NCBI RefSeq assembly: GCF_000167195.1 | Contig: NZ_AADV02000010.1 | Location: 1-45,810, forward strand | Length of the DNA stretch: 45,810 nt | Direction of reading: 5' to 3' | From: Crocosphaera watsonii WH 8501 | GTDB taxonomy: Bacteria > Cyanobacteriota > Cyanobacteriia > Cyanobacteriales > Microcystaceae | Part shown: one piece after another, positions 18,922 to 27,859 of the stretch | Numbering within the stretch: position 1 is the stretch's first letter | Layout of the letters: each line of letters starts with the position of its first letter | Program-made: the position numbers and the translations under genes | Notes under the pieces: generated by a model | Seen by the model: the letters and a program-made list of their open reading frames with translations, nothing else | The model's database searches: none | What the model was told of the DNA's origin: nothing

Positions 18922-19539
18922 GCGTTCAAAATAATGCTTGTTATGACTGGGTTGTAACCTGAGTCTGTTTGTCAACCTCATTACTCGCATTATGGAACAA
19001 CTAGCTATGAATTCCAAGAGGAGTTCAGAATAAATAGGCTAGTATTATCAAGTATTATTTTATAAATAAGATTAAAATAGTAAAAATTGCCTTTAAAAAC
19101 TTTAAAACTCTGAAAAAGATCTTAAATAAAATTTTGTCTTCCGCATTTTAATAATTAGGAACAATATGAAAATTTTATAATTGAAGCGATCGCATATCTT
19201 CAAGACAAAATCACTAAAACTATGATTATATAAAGCTTATAGAAGTTTACTGTTGCCATAATTTTTTAGTACAAAACAGCTAAAAATTAAGTAATGTAAC
19301 AAAAAAGGGTTATTTTCCCTCAGTTAAGGGACAAAAAATGATCTCAAAAAGAATTTTATAAAGAATAGTTACGATTTCTTTTCTGGGGATCAACGGCCGT
19401 TAAGCTATTATGATTATGATTATCAACACAAAAGAAAACTGTAATTTTGCCTACCTAATAGTTAGTTATATATAGGGTTTGTTGGACTCATGAGGTAAAC
19501 TTAATATCTAACTCCAAACTCCTAAAACTAGAAAAATCT
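18922..19539. other. Long AT-rich region upstream of chlL
   Basis: About 620 bp without a credible gene. It must hold the chlL promoter. One HIP1 octamer (19186-19193) and a partial copy of the 16051-16078 palindrome (19384-19403) are present; nothing else is recognised. Confidence 0.6.
19384..19403. repeat. Partial copy of the GTCAACGGCCGTTGAC palindrome
   Basis: GGGGATCAACGGCCGTTAAG shares the core CAACGGCCGTT with 16051-16078. The two copies flank the chlL-DUF5331-chlN operon. Confidence 0.5.
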
Positions 19540-19682
19540 AGGGAGCATCCCATTTTTGTATTTAGACAGTTTAAAAGGATGCAGATACTTCGCGAAACTT
19601 ATTCGCGAATAAGTTTAAATATTTACCTTCCATCAATTAATTCTGACATAATGGGGGTGTAAACATTGAGAATTATCTCATT

Positions 19683-20796
19683 ATGACTCCATTAGAAAGA
19701 CTTGAACTTGAAGCTTGTATAAACAGAGCAAGTGAAATACTTTATAAAAATGCAGACCCTGACTCTTTAGAGACTCTTGAAGACATCGAAACTGCTGTGA
19801 GGGAGCATGTTTTAGAGAATGTTAGTCCACAAATAGCCCGTCTTGGTGCGCCTTCCCTTGCGCCGTAAGACGACGCGGGTTCGCACCGCTTTTTTTATCG
19901 AAAGAAAAACAAAAACGAGAAAAGGAAGAAATCGGAAAATAAAAAGTTGTGTGGGACAATTAAAAATAACTGAAAAACAATGTGACCGCTTAGGCGTTAA
20001 TCCTTATACTCGTCATAGTCCCCTTCTAGAAAAGTGTTGTTTGCTCTTAAGTGCCAATGAATCTTATCAGAATGCGGAGAAGGATATGTTATTATTAATG
20101 GGCTTTAAAGTTGGACATTCAACCCATCATCGAAAAGTCCAGAGAATCGACAATTTATTACCAGAAGTAAAACAAGGCTGTTCAGAGGTTGCTGTAGATG
20201 GAGGGAAAATCAGATTAAGAGGAGAAGACGGGGAAAAAAGTTATTGGAAAGAATATAAAACTGCTAGATTACAAGGAATATATTACGGTGCTTTTTTTCA
20301 GGATAATCAATCTTTAATCGATTGGGTTAATAGTCAGAAGTTAACTAATCCGCTTTATTATTTAGGAGATGGTCATGATGGAATTTGGAACATAATTGCT
20401 GAAATTGGGGATGAAAACCAAAGAATAGAGATTATTGACTGGTATCATTTAATGGAAAATCTCTACAAAGTTGAGGGAAAAAGATACCAACTTGAACAAG
20501 TTAAAGCTTATTTATGGATGGGGCAAACCTCGTCAGCTATTAGCTATTTACGTAACCAGGACCCGGTGGGAGGTAATCAGTTTTGCAACTATCTGATTAA
20601 ACGAAAATATCGCATCATTAATTATCATTATTATAGCTGGCAAAAAATTTGTTCAATTGGCAGTGGAGCCGTAGAGTCAGCCGTAAAACAAATAGCACAT
20701 CGTGTGAAAATAACTGGCGCACAATGGAAAGCTAAAACCGTTAATAATATTCTATCAATAAGTTGTGCCTATCTCAATGGTCAACTAGCTATTTAA
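19683..20796 (+). pseudogene. ISKra4-family transposase, interrupted
   Basis: The N-terminal part (MTPLERLELEACINRASEIL... ENVSPQIA) reads from 19683 and the remainder continues in another frame as FFIERKTKTRKGRNRKI. The break is a 52-bp GC-rich insertion at 19838-19889; without it CAA ATA GCT TTT TTT ATC reads QIAFFI in one frame. The remainder has the family's DDE-type signatures: EVAVDGGKIRLRG, YYLGDGHDGIWNI, IIDWYHLMENLY and IGSGAVESAVKQ. The complete protein would be about 353 residues. As it stands the transposase is probably inactive unless expressed from an internal start. Confidence 0.85.
19838..19889. repeat. 52-bp GC-rich palindromic insert in the transposase
   Basis: The insert is much richer in G+C than its host gene. 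It contains nested inverted repeats (CGTCTT/AAGACG around GCGC/GCGC, and GGTGCG/CGCACC). A GC dinucleotide is present at both junctions. It shifts the frame by one and truncates the first part at 19868. Confidence 0.75.
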
Positions 20797-20884
20797 TTCT
20801 AATTAAATAATAAAAATGAAGACAAGTAGAGTAGAACTTCGCGTATTATAGTAGCGAATTAATTTCGCATGGAGTTCAATATTT

Positions 20885-21283
20885 ATGGGACGTAGAGGAT
20901 ATGTCGAGACTGAACAGGACAAATTAGATAGAATACAAAGATTAACCGAAGCTATTGCTGAAATAGAGTCATATTTACAGTTTTTTGATGATAAGGGAAA
21001 ACAAGCTGAAGATGGTTGTTGGGTAGTTCGTTATCAAGTGAGGCAAAAAGAAAAAATTTATTGGTATTACAAGTTACAAGCAGATAGACCCATATTTGAA
21101 CAGAAAAATGGTGAATCTCTCAGTAAATATCAACATTTGGGCAAAGGTGGCACAATTGCCCATGTCGATGCTGTCATGGGAGTCCTCAGAAGAACCATTG
21201 TTAACGAATTACAGTCTTCCCTTGTTTCTTTGAAAAGCTGTGTCGTTGATATCGCTTATGATGAAGAACATAAAAGTAGATAA
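20885..21283 (+). CDS. Passenger protein of the ISKra4 element, unknown function
   Basis: The 132-residue protein starts MGRRGYVETEQDKLDRIQRL with a charged helical N-terminus. It then shows a WVVRYQVRQKEKIYWYYKLQ stretch and KYQHLGKGGTIAHVDAVMGV. No known catalytic motif was found. It lies inside the terminal repeats, 88 bp after the transposase, preceded by GGAGTTC near the start. The gap contains TTCGCG-type motifs that might be regulatory. I know of similar unnamed proteins in cyanobacterial genomes but no function. It could aid transposition, regulate it, or be cargo. Confidence 0.6.
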   Translation: MGRRGYVETEQDKLDRIQRLTEAIAEIESYLQFFDDKGKQAEDGCWVVRYQVRQKEKIYWYYKLQADRPIFEQKNGESLSKYQHLGKGGTIAHVDAVMGVLRRTIVNELQSSLVSLKSCVVDIAYDEEHKSR

Positions 21284-21342
21284 TCAAAAAATTATTTCGC
21301 GATTAAATTCCGCGAATAATGCTTTATTTCTCCAAAAATGGG

Positions 21343-21456
21343 ATGCTCCCTTTTAGCCTCGAAGAAATATTAGACAAAAACTTCCTCCCCAATGATCAAA
21401 GAACAGTCTTATTAGAAAATGAAGTTTCTAATTCAAAAACAACCAAGGATGATTAA
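21343..21456 (+). other. Short open frame crossing the right end of the IS
   Basis: From an ATG within the right terminal repeat a frame encodes MLPFSLEEILDKNFLPNDQR and continues to 37 residues. The part outside the IS looks protein-like and may be the tail of a gene cut by the insertion. No matching head was found on the left side of the element. Confidence 0.3.
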
Positions 21457-21516
21457 CTATCAATAATTAAAAATGACCTTGGCCTGATATCTTCACTATG
21501 CTATATGTTAAATTAA

Positions 21517-22470
21517 TCAATTATTAATTGACAACTTAGGTAAGGGAAAATAGTTCAACGCTGCATCTGCATCTCGTACAATATCCTCAACTTTTTGATA
21601 ATTTTCCTTACTGGTAGTCATCCCCATAGTGACACTAATATAAACTTCGTAATCATTCAATTGAAAGGGACGAGAAAAACTTTCTTCAATCACCTTTACT
21701 ACTTCTAAGCTACCCTCTGAATTACTAGAATGGTTTAAGATAACTCCAAATTTATTTCCTCCTAACCGTGCTAAAGTATCTTGAGAGTTGAGATATTTTT
21801 TTAATCTGTCTGAAATTTTAGTCAAAAGATTATCTGCCACCAAAGAACCATAAATATTATTAACTATTTCCAAGCTATCCAAGTCTATCAGTAAAACAGA
21901 AAAAGAAGAACTTGTATCTTCATGAGTTTTTTGTAAAGACTTTTCTAGTTCTTCAATAAATATTTGTCTGTTGGGTAAACCTGTTAAGTGATCATTACAA
22001 AACTCATGGTATAATTTTGCTTCATTATCCTTGATTAATTGTTCAATTTTTTTCACTTCACTGATATCTTTGGCAGTACAAATAATAGCCATAATGTCTT
22101 GTTGGTTAGATAAAATTGGTTGATTGGATAAAAACATAGGAACTTTTTGATTGTTTTTCTTGAGATAAGTGGTTTCTATGATTCTGTTGATACTATTCTC
22201 AACAAGAGATAAATGAAAATCTTTCTCATTTAAAATGTCAAAAATAGATCGGTTAACCAATTCCTGTTCTGAATAGTCTAATAAATTGAGAGTTGTTTGA
22301 TTCACCATTAATATTTTATAGTCTTTGTCCAGTAAAATAACACTATCACGAATAGTATTGATTATGGTTTGTGTTTGCGGACAAGTAACAGGGTTGAAAT
22401 CAGTAAACTCTAGATTAAGTTGTGTTAAAGCCATAAAAAAGTTATTTTTATCTTGAGGAGAGTTATTCAT
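21517..22470 (-). CDS. PAS-GGDEF protein with degenerate active site
   Basis: The 317-residue protein has a PAS domain (about 35-140: IRDSVILLDKDYKILMVNQT) and a PAC-like stretch (YLKKNNQKVPMFLSNQPIL). A GGDEF domain follows from HLTGLPNRQIF. The signature GGDEF reads GGNKF (in RLGGNKFGVIL), and the DLDxFKxIND motif reads DLDSLEIVNN. Both changes remove residues needed to bind metal and GTP, so it is unlikely to make cyclic-di-GMP and may act as a sensor or GTP/c-di-GMP-binding scaffold. The frame ends soon after DADAAL, a little early for a GGDEF fold. ATG 22470 is chosen over an in-frame TTG at 22482. Confidence 0.85.
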   Translation of the reverse strand: MNNSPQDKNNFFMALTQLNLEFTDFNPVTCPQTQTIINTIRDSVILLDKDYKILMVNQTTLNLLDYSEQELVNRSIFDILNEKDFHLSLVENSINRIIETTYLKKNNQKVPMFLSNQPILSNQQDIMAIICTAKDISEVKKIEQLIKDNEAKLYHEFCNDHLTGLPNRQIFIEELEKSLQKTHEDTSSSFSVLLIDLDSLEIVNNIYGSLVADNLLTKISDRLKKYLNSQDTLARLGGNKFGVILNHSSNSEGSLEVVKVIEESFSRPFQLNDYEVYISVTMGMTTSKENYQKVEDIVRDADAALNYFPLPKLSINN

Positions 22471-22859
22471 CAGACATAACAAGAAATATTTGCCGTTCTC
22501 AGACAGTTATCAATTCTTTCTCCCTTTAATTTTCATTCTGAGATAACCAGGAATACCCTCAAATAAAATATCACATCATTGTTATAGCACATAAAAAATA
22601 GTTTGGACAGATAGACGTTGGTAAAAGGGAACAAGGAGCAGTAGGATGTCATAACTGTCCGACTATTAATGCACAGTGTTATAAAACAGCAAAATCAATG
22701 AGAAGATGTAATTTTGCAGTTATGTTACTCAGTTAAGAAAACAGGAGCTAAAGAGAAAAACAACTGGTTTTTAACCTTCTATATTTAGTTTATAAATTAA
22801 TAAATAACTTGTCTGTGAGAAAATAGAATAAAATGTAAGCCATTTTCAAACAGTGAAAA
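22471..22859. other. Intergenic region between divergent genes
   Basis: About 390 bp between the GGDEF gene and the ATPase gene. It presumably contains both promoters. I see no RNA gene, repeat or strong motif. Confidence 0.5.
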
Positions 22860-24170
22860 ATGTTATCTGAAGAAGAAGCTTTTACTTTCGTAGAAACTAT
22901 CCTAAAACCGAACTATCTCAACGATCTTCAAGGGTTGGTGTTTCGTCAGTGTTGGTTAGGGAAAACTTATCAAATGATTGCAGAAGAAAATGGCTATGAT
23001 GCTGATTACATAAAGGTTGCGGGGTCTAGACTCTGGCAACTACTCTCGGATACTCTCGGGGTGAAGATCACAAAAAGTAACATTCAGACGGTTTTGAGAC
23101 AGTCTTTCAATAAGACACCGTCTCTATCCATAAGTCCTTTGGGTCAACTACCTTTTTCTGATGGCACTGTACCACGAAACTCCCCACTATATATAGAACG
23201 TCCTCCCATCGAACAGCGTGCTTATGCTGAAATTATCAAACCAGCAGCTTTATTAAGAATTAAAGCACCCTCTAAAATGGGTAAAACTTCTTTAATGTTG
23301 AGAATTTTAGCCTATGCCAAAGAAAATAACTACTATACCGTTCGCTTAAACCTACAACAAGCAAATAACACCTTATTCACCCATTTAGATCCCTTTCTAC
23401 GTTGGATTTGTGCTAATATTGCTCATCAGTTAAACAAAGAACCGAGACTGGATGACTATTGGGATGAAGAACTAGGGAGCAAAGTTAGTTGTAATGCTTA
23501 TTTACAAGGATATATTCTCGAATCTCTTGATAATCCTTTGGTTTTAGCTATCGATGAAGTGAATCATCTTTTTGAGTATGGAGATATTGCCCAGGAATTT
23601 TTACCTCTGCTGCGTTTTTGGCATGAGGAAGGGAATAATATTGAGATTTGGCAGAATTTACGCTTAATTATTGTCCATTCCACAGAAATTTATATTCCGC
23701 TCAAATTACAACAATCTCCTTTTAATGTTGGTATTCCGATCCAACTACCCGAATTTAATTTAGAACAAGTTCAAGCTTTGGCCGAGTTTCATTCTCTTTC
23801 AAATATTATCGATAATGAAGGTAGTGAACCTTTAAAAAATTTGATGAAAATGGTGGGGGGACATCCCTATTTAATTCGTCTAGCTCTTTATCATTTATAC
23901 CAAGATAAAATAACTATGAAACAATTGTTAGAAGAAGCACCCACTCCCACAGGTATCTATGATCATCATCTACAAAATCACCTAATTACTCTACAAAATA
24001 ATCCTGAGCTAGCTGCTGCTTTTGCTAAAGTAATCAAAGCGAAAAAGCCTATGCAGTTAGAAACAATTATTGCTTATAAACTAGCAAGTATGGGATTAGT
24101 TAAATTGCAAGGAAAAGAAGCATTTCCTAGTTGTCAACTCTATTGTTTGTACTTTTCAGTGGTCATTTAG
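22860..24170 (+). CDS. AAA-like domain ATPase with N-terminal wHTH-type domain
   Basis: The 436-residue protein has an N-terminal helical domain (1-85, LSEEEAFTFVETILKP...) of the kind found on cyanobacterial signalling proteins. An AAA_35-type STAND-like ATPase follows: Walker A-like APSKMGKTS at 136-144 and Walker B PLVLAIDEVNHLF at about 226-238. Later motifs include GGHPYLIRLALYHLY. Related proteins often act as regulatory or prokaryotic-immunity-like switches, but no effector domain is attached here. At the C-terminus LYCLYFSVVI ends; in the neighbouring frame FSGHLAK follows, so a small indel at the T-run may have changed the last residues. Confidence 0.75.
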   Translation: MLSEEEAFTFVETILKPNYLNDLQGLVFRQCWLGKTYQMIAEENGYDADYIKVAGSRLWQLLSDTLGVKITKSNIQTVLRQSFNKTPSLSISPLGQLPFSDGTVPRNSPLYIERPPIEQRAYAEIIKPAALLRIKAPSKMGKTSLMLRILAYAKENNYYTVRLNLQQANNTLFTHLDPFLRWICANIAHQLNKEPRLDDYWDEELGSKVSCNAYLQGYILESLDNPLVLAIDEVNHLFEYGDIAQEFLPLLRFWHEEGNNIEIWQNLRLIIVHSTEIYIPLKLQQSPFNVGIPIQLPEFNLEQVQALAEFHSLSNIIDNEGSEPLKNLMKMVGGHPYLIRLALYHLYQDKITMKQLLEEAPTPTGIYDHHLQNHLITLQNNPELAAAFAKVIKAKKPMQLETIIAYKLASMGLVKLQGKEAFPSCQLYCLYFSVVI

Positions 24171-24201
24171 CAAAATAATTGACAATTGATCGTTGATAAT
24201 T

Positions 24202-24235
24202 AAGGCTCTGTCGTTTAGACTAAACGAAAGCCCTT
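24202..24235. terminator. Hairpin between the ATPase and transporter genes
   Basis: CGTTTAG and CTAAACG form the core of a stem extended imperfectly by AAGGC/GCCCTT. It is flanked by two TTGACAATTGATC direct copies (24179-24191 and 24250-24262). It probably ends the upstream transcript. Confidence 0.5.
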
Positions 24236-24263
24236 ATTCATCTCCAGTTTTGACAATTGATCT

Positions 24264-25316
24264 ATGTTCAACAAACCCTATTTCATTTTAATAGCATTGT
24301 TGTTAACCATGCCCTTAACCGCTTGTGGAGGAGGTAGTCAAACCTCTGACAACCCCACCCCGACAAGTAGCAGTCGTCTTGATACCATTAAACAACGAGG
24401 AACTTTGATCTGTGGGGTGAATGGGGAAGTCCCTGGGTTCAGTTTTGTGGACGAAAATGGTCAATATTCGGGGTTAGATGTGGATGTTTGTCGGGCGATC
24501 GCTGCTGCTTTGTTCGATGATCCCGAGAAGGTAGAATACCGCAAATTAAGCGCACAGGAGCGTTTTCCTGCTGTTCAATCGGGAGAAGTAGATGTTCTCA
24601 ATCGTAACACTACCTGGACTATCAGTCGAGACACCACTAACGGCATGGAATTTGCCCCAACTATCTTTTATGATGGTCAAGGAATTATGGTAACAACAGC
24701 TAGTGGTGTGACGGATATACAAGGACTAGCTGGTAAATCCATCTGTGTCTTGGCAGGAACAACTACAGAGCAGAATTTAGCCGACCAAATGCGAAAAAAA
24801 GGCATAACTGACTATAATCCTGTTACCTTTGATGATGTGGACGCTCTTTATGCTGCCTATCAACAAGGACGTTGCGAAGGGGTAACAGCCGATCGCTCTC
24901 AATTAGTTGCCCGTCGCTCTATTTTACCCAATTCTAATGACCATAATATACTCAATGTGGTCTTATCAAAAGAACCTCTGGGTCCGGCGGTTAAAAATAA
25001 TGATTCTGATTGGTTTGATGCAGTTAAATGGATCACATTTTCTTTGATTCAAGCCGAAGAATTTGGAATTAATTCTGAAAACTTAGCAACATTTGAAAAG
25101 AGCGAAGATCCCAATATCAGACGGTTTTTAGGGTTAGATGATAAATTAGGGGAAGGCATAGGATTACCCAACGATTTCGCTAGTCGTGTTGTTAAGCACG
25201 TTGGTAATTATGGAGAAGTTTATGATAGAAATATAGGTAAACCTTTGGGGTTAGAACGCGGACCAAATCAGTTATGGACAGAAGGGGGGTTATTATATTC
25301 TCCACCGTTTAGATAA
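24264..25316 (+). CDS. natF: Amino-acid ABC transporter substrate-binding lipoprotein (NatF/AapJ type)
   Basis: The 350-residue protein has a lipoprotein signal with lipobox LTAC (Cys21). A family 3 solute-binding domain follows: LDTIKQRGTLICGVNGEVPG, then GLDVDVCRAIAAALFDD and LGPAVKNNDSDWFDAVKW. It resembles NatF of the cyanobacterial N-II system, which takes up acidic and neutral polar amino acids. It lies 20 bp before the permease gene and is probably cotranscribed. The symbol follows the cyanobacterial naming; AapJ/BztA are the proteobacterial equivalents. Confidence 0.88.
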   Translation: MFNKPYFILIALLLTMPLTACGGGSQTSDNPTPTSSSRLDTIKQRGTLICGVNGEVPGFSFVDENGQYSGLDVDVCRAIAAALFDDPEKVEYRKLSAQERFPAVQSGEVDVLNRNTTWTISRDTTNGMEFAPTIFYDGQGIMVTTASGVTDIQGLAGKSICVLAGTTTEQNLADQMRKKGITDYNPVTFDDVDALYAAYQQGRCEGVTADRSQLVARRSILPNSNDHNILNVVLSKEPLGPAVKNNDSDWFDAVKWITFSLIQAEEFGINSENLATFEKSEDPNIRRFLGLDDKLGEGIGLPNDFASRVVKHVGNYGEVYDRNIGKPLGLERGPNQLWTEGGLLYSPPFR

Positions 25317-25336
25317 TATAGATCAAACATAGTCTT

Positions 25337-26515
25337 ATGTCTAATATTAATCAAGAAAAGATTCCTTTTTGGCGTGATTCACGAATTATTAAAGTTGTTA
25401 TACAAGTTTTAGTTATTGGTGTTATATTACTGCTCTTAGTTTTTTTTGGGAACAATCTTGTTAATAATTTTAGACAGTTGGGATTAACTTTTGGTTTCGG
25501 CTTTATTTTTGATCCTGAGTTAAATTCCCGTTTTAATATTGGTGATAGTCCCATTCCTTATCAACCAACTGATCCCTATTATCGAGCCATTTTAGTTGGC
25601 TTATTAAACTCATTAAGAGTTATGATTACTGGGATCATTTTGGCTTTTATTTTAGGGGTGATTATTGGACTAGGACGATTATCAGATAACTGGTTAGTTC
25701 AAAAAATAGCGACAGTTTATGTAGAAATAATACGCAATACTCCTTTATTACTACAACTATTTTTTTTGTATTTTGCTGTTTTTCTAAAGTTCCCTAAAAT
25801 CGATGCACCTCTAATTATATTTAATTCTGTTTTTCTCTCTAATCAAGGAGTTTATGTACCTTTTCCTTTGGCTAATTTACAAACTTTTTTAGCTATCTTA
25901 ACCTTATTCTTTGGTGGAGTTATTGCTTTTTTGATTTGGCGTAAACAAACCCAAACAATTATACAACAAGGAACAACTGGAAATTTTTATAATCTAGCTT
26001 TAATTGTAATTATAATTGTCTCAATTTTAACTATTATCTTAGGTTTTGATTGGGAATTTCCTAGCTATGATTCTCAAATAAAACGTATCCAAGATGGCTT
26101 GAATATTTCCCCTGAATTTGCTACCTTATTAGCGGGGTTGACCATTTACACCGCAGGGTTTATTGCTGAAGTAGTGCGCTCGGGTATTCAATCCGTTTCT
26201 AAGGGACAATGGGAAGCAGCTAAAGCGTTAGGATTAAACTCGGGTTTAGCTATGCGTTTGGTCATTTTTCCTCAAGCATTACGGGTGATGATTCCTCCTC
26301 TAACCAGTGAATTTTTAAACTTAGCTAAGAATTCTAGTTTAGCGGTTGCCATTGGTTATAATGATATTTATGCCGTATCTAATACCATTTCTAATCAAAC
26401 AGGAAAATCCATCGAAATGTTATTAGTTGTTATGGCAACATATCTGATTTTTAACCTGATTATTTCTACGGTTATGAATTTGTTAAACCGCTCAGTACAA
26501 CTAAAAGAAAAATAA
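25337..26515 (+). CDS. natG: Amino-acid ABC transporter permease (NatG/BztB type)
   Basis: The 392-residue permease has an N-terminal helix and a long periplasmic segment, and further membrane helices. Its EAA-type loop is near KGQWEAAKALGLNSGLAMRL, where it contacts the ATPase. The length matches the larger AapQ/BztB-type subunits. The second permease (NatH) and the ATPase (BgtA type) are not adjacent, although NatFG needs both, so they must be elsewhere if the system works. A small membrane-protein gene follows after 20 bp. Confidence 0.88.
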   Translation: MSNINQEKIPFWRDSRIIKVVIQVLVIGVILLLLVFFGNNLVNNFRQLGLTFGFGFIFDPELNSRFNIGDSPIPYQPTDPYYRAILVGLLNSLRVMITGIILAFILGVIIGLGRLSDNWLVQKIATVYVEIIRNTPLLLQLFFLYFAVFLKFPKIDAPLIIFNSVFLSNQGVYVPFPLANLQTFLAILTLFFGGVIAFLIWRKQTQTIIQQGTTGNFYNLALIVIIIVSILTIILGFDWEFPSYDSQIKRIQDGLNISPEFATLLAGLTIYTAGFIAEVVRSGIQSVSKGQWEAAKALGLNSGLAMRLVIFPQALRVMIPPLTSEFLNLAKNSSLAVAIGYNDIYAVSNTISNQTGKSIEMLLVVMATYLIFNLIISTVMNLLNRSVQLKEK

Positions 26516-26535
26516 TAGGAGTGATAAAAATTAAG

Positions 26536-26730
26536 ATGAATGAAACCATTAGTTTTCTAGTTAAGCTGACTATTATTTCCCTGATATTATCTCTAGTTAT
26601 CAAATATTCAGGACTTTTGATTTCTATCCCTCCTACTGATGTTAATGCTCTGATTATAGTCATGATACTTCCCTTGACAGTTGCTTTACTTTTAGGTAAA
26701 AAAATGTTGAGTAAGGATTCTGATTCATAA
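26536..26730 (+). CDS. Small two-helix membrane protein, unknown
   Basis: The 64-residue protein (MNETISFLVKLTIISLILSL...) has two hydrophobic segments, at about 8-26 and 34-54, and a basic/acidic tail. No family is recognised. TAGGAG (26516-26521) could serve ATG 26536, or the frame could begin at GTG 26521, which would put the site too close. It lies between the permease and the AI-2E-type transporter and may belong to the same transcript. Confidence 0.55.
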   Translation: MNETISFLVKLTIISLILSLVIKYSGLLISIPPTDVNALIIVMILPLTVALLLGKKMLSKDSDS

Positions 26731-26764
26731 GTAAAAAATAATCTCTGGAGAGGGAGAGGTAGTT

Positions 26765-27808
26765 TTGAAATTTTCTCAATGGGTTGGTTTTGTAATCTTA
26801 GCATTTTGTATTTACCTTCTTTGGAAAATTAGGGAGTTATTACTTTTACTGTTTACTGCTGCCATCATTGCCAATTTTCTTAATCATGGTGTTCAACTAT
26901 TACAAAGAATGGGAATGAAACGGGGCTATGCAGTATTATCATCTATTCTCTTATTATTAGCAATATTGTCAGCATTTTTCTGGCTCATTATTCCCCCCTT
27001 TGCCGAACAATTACCAGAATTATTCAAGTTAGTTGCTTTAGGAATTGATCAATTAATTATCAGCACTAAAGACTTTATATCAAGGCTCGATCCAAAATTA
27101 ATTGATGCTTTACCAACTAATCAAGAAATTATTGAACCATTACAACCATTATTGAAAAAAATCGCCGGTCAAGGATTATTGGTTTTTTATGCAACTTTAG
27201 GTATTCCTTTAACTTTACTATTGTTATTTGCTTTAACCTTTATGTTACTAGCTAATCCTAGTGCTTACCGTCAAGGATTTATTCGTTTATTTCCCTCATT
27301 TTATCGCCCAAAAATAAACCATATTTTGAAAGAATGCGATCGCTCATTACAAGGGGTACTAACTAGCATATTATTTCAGATGGTGATGATTTCCTTATTA
27401 AGTTTTATTGGTTTATCAATTTTAAGTATGCCCTTAACTTTGGCACAAGCAATGTTAGCAGGAATTTTAACCTTTATTCCCAATATCGGACCTGTGTTGA
27501 GTCTTATTCCACCTGTGACTATCGCTTTATTAGAAAACTCTTGGAAGTCCGTTACCGTCTTTATTCTTTATATTATCTTTTATATCGTTATTCAAATGAT
27601 AGAAAATAAGTTACTAACTCCCTTAGTTATAAAAAATAGAAAATCCATATTACCTGCACTAACCTTACTCTCACAAGTATTTTTTGCTAGTTTCTTCGGT
27701 GTTTTGGGCTTCTTTTTAGCCTTACCTTTGGCCTTGGTAAGTCAAGTCTGGTTAAAAGAAGTATTAGTTAAAGATATTTTAGACCGATGGAAGGTTCACA
27801 ATTCATAA
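26765..27808 (+). CDS. AI-2E family (PerM/TqsA-like) membrane protein
   Basis: The 347-residue protein has seven or eight hydrophobic helices and the family pattern: LWKIRELLLLLFTAAIIANF at the N-terminus, a long helical region with LPELFKLV, and AGILTFIPNIGPVLSLIPP near 240. Members export small molecules or act as Na+/H+ antiporters; the AI-2 name does not prove AI-2 transport. The start is TTG at 26765, supported by the purine-rich GGAGAGGGAGAGG just upstream (26746-26758). A DUF39 gene follows 51 bp later. Confidence 0.85.
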   Translation: MKFSQWVGFVILAFCIYLLWKIRELLLLLFTAAIIANFLNHGVQLLQRMGMKRGYAVLSSILLLLAILSAFFWLIIPPFAEQLPELFKLVALGIDQLIISTKDFISRLDPKLIDALPTNQEIIEPLQPLLKKIAGQGLLVFYATLGIPLTLLLLFALTFMLLANPSAYRQGFIRLFPSFYRPKINHILKECDRSLQGVLTSILFQMVMISLLSFIGLSILSMPLTLAQAMLAGILTFIPNIGPVLSLIPPVTIALLENSWKSVTVFILYIIFYIVIQMIENKLLTPLVIKNRKSILPALTLLSQVFFASFFGVLGFFLALPLALVSQVWLKEVLVKDILDRWKVHNS

Positions 27809-27859
27809 TTGAAAATTGAAAATTACTCTTTATCAAGCAAATAAAATACCCTGACAGCA

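Larger units (their letters stand above)
19540..21351 (+). mobile_element. ISKra4-family element with perfect 19-bp ends
   Basis: The ends 19540-19558 and 21333-21351 are perfect inverted repeats: AGGGAGCATCCCATTTTTG and its complement. Between them lie a transposase broken by a small insertion and a passenger gene. TTCGCG-containing motifs recur at about 19589-19612, 20838-20868 and 21293-21316, inside the left end, between the genes and inside the right end. They may be transposase-binding sites. No clear target duplication is visible. Confidence 0.85.
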
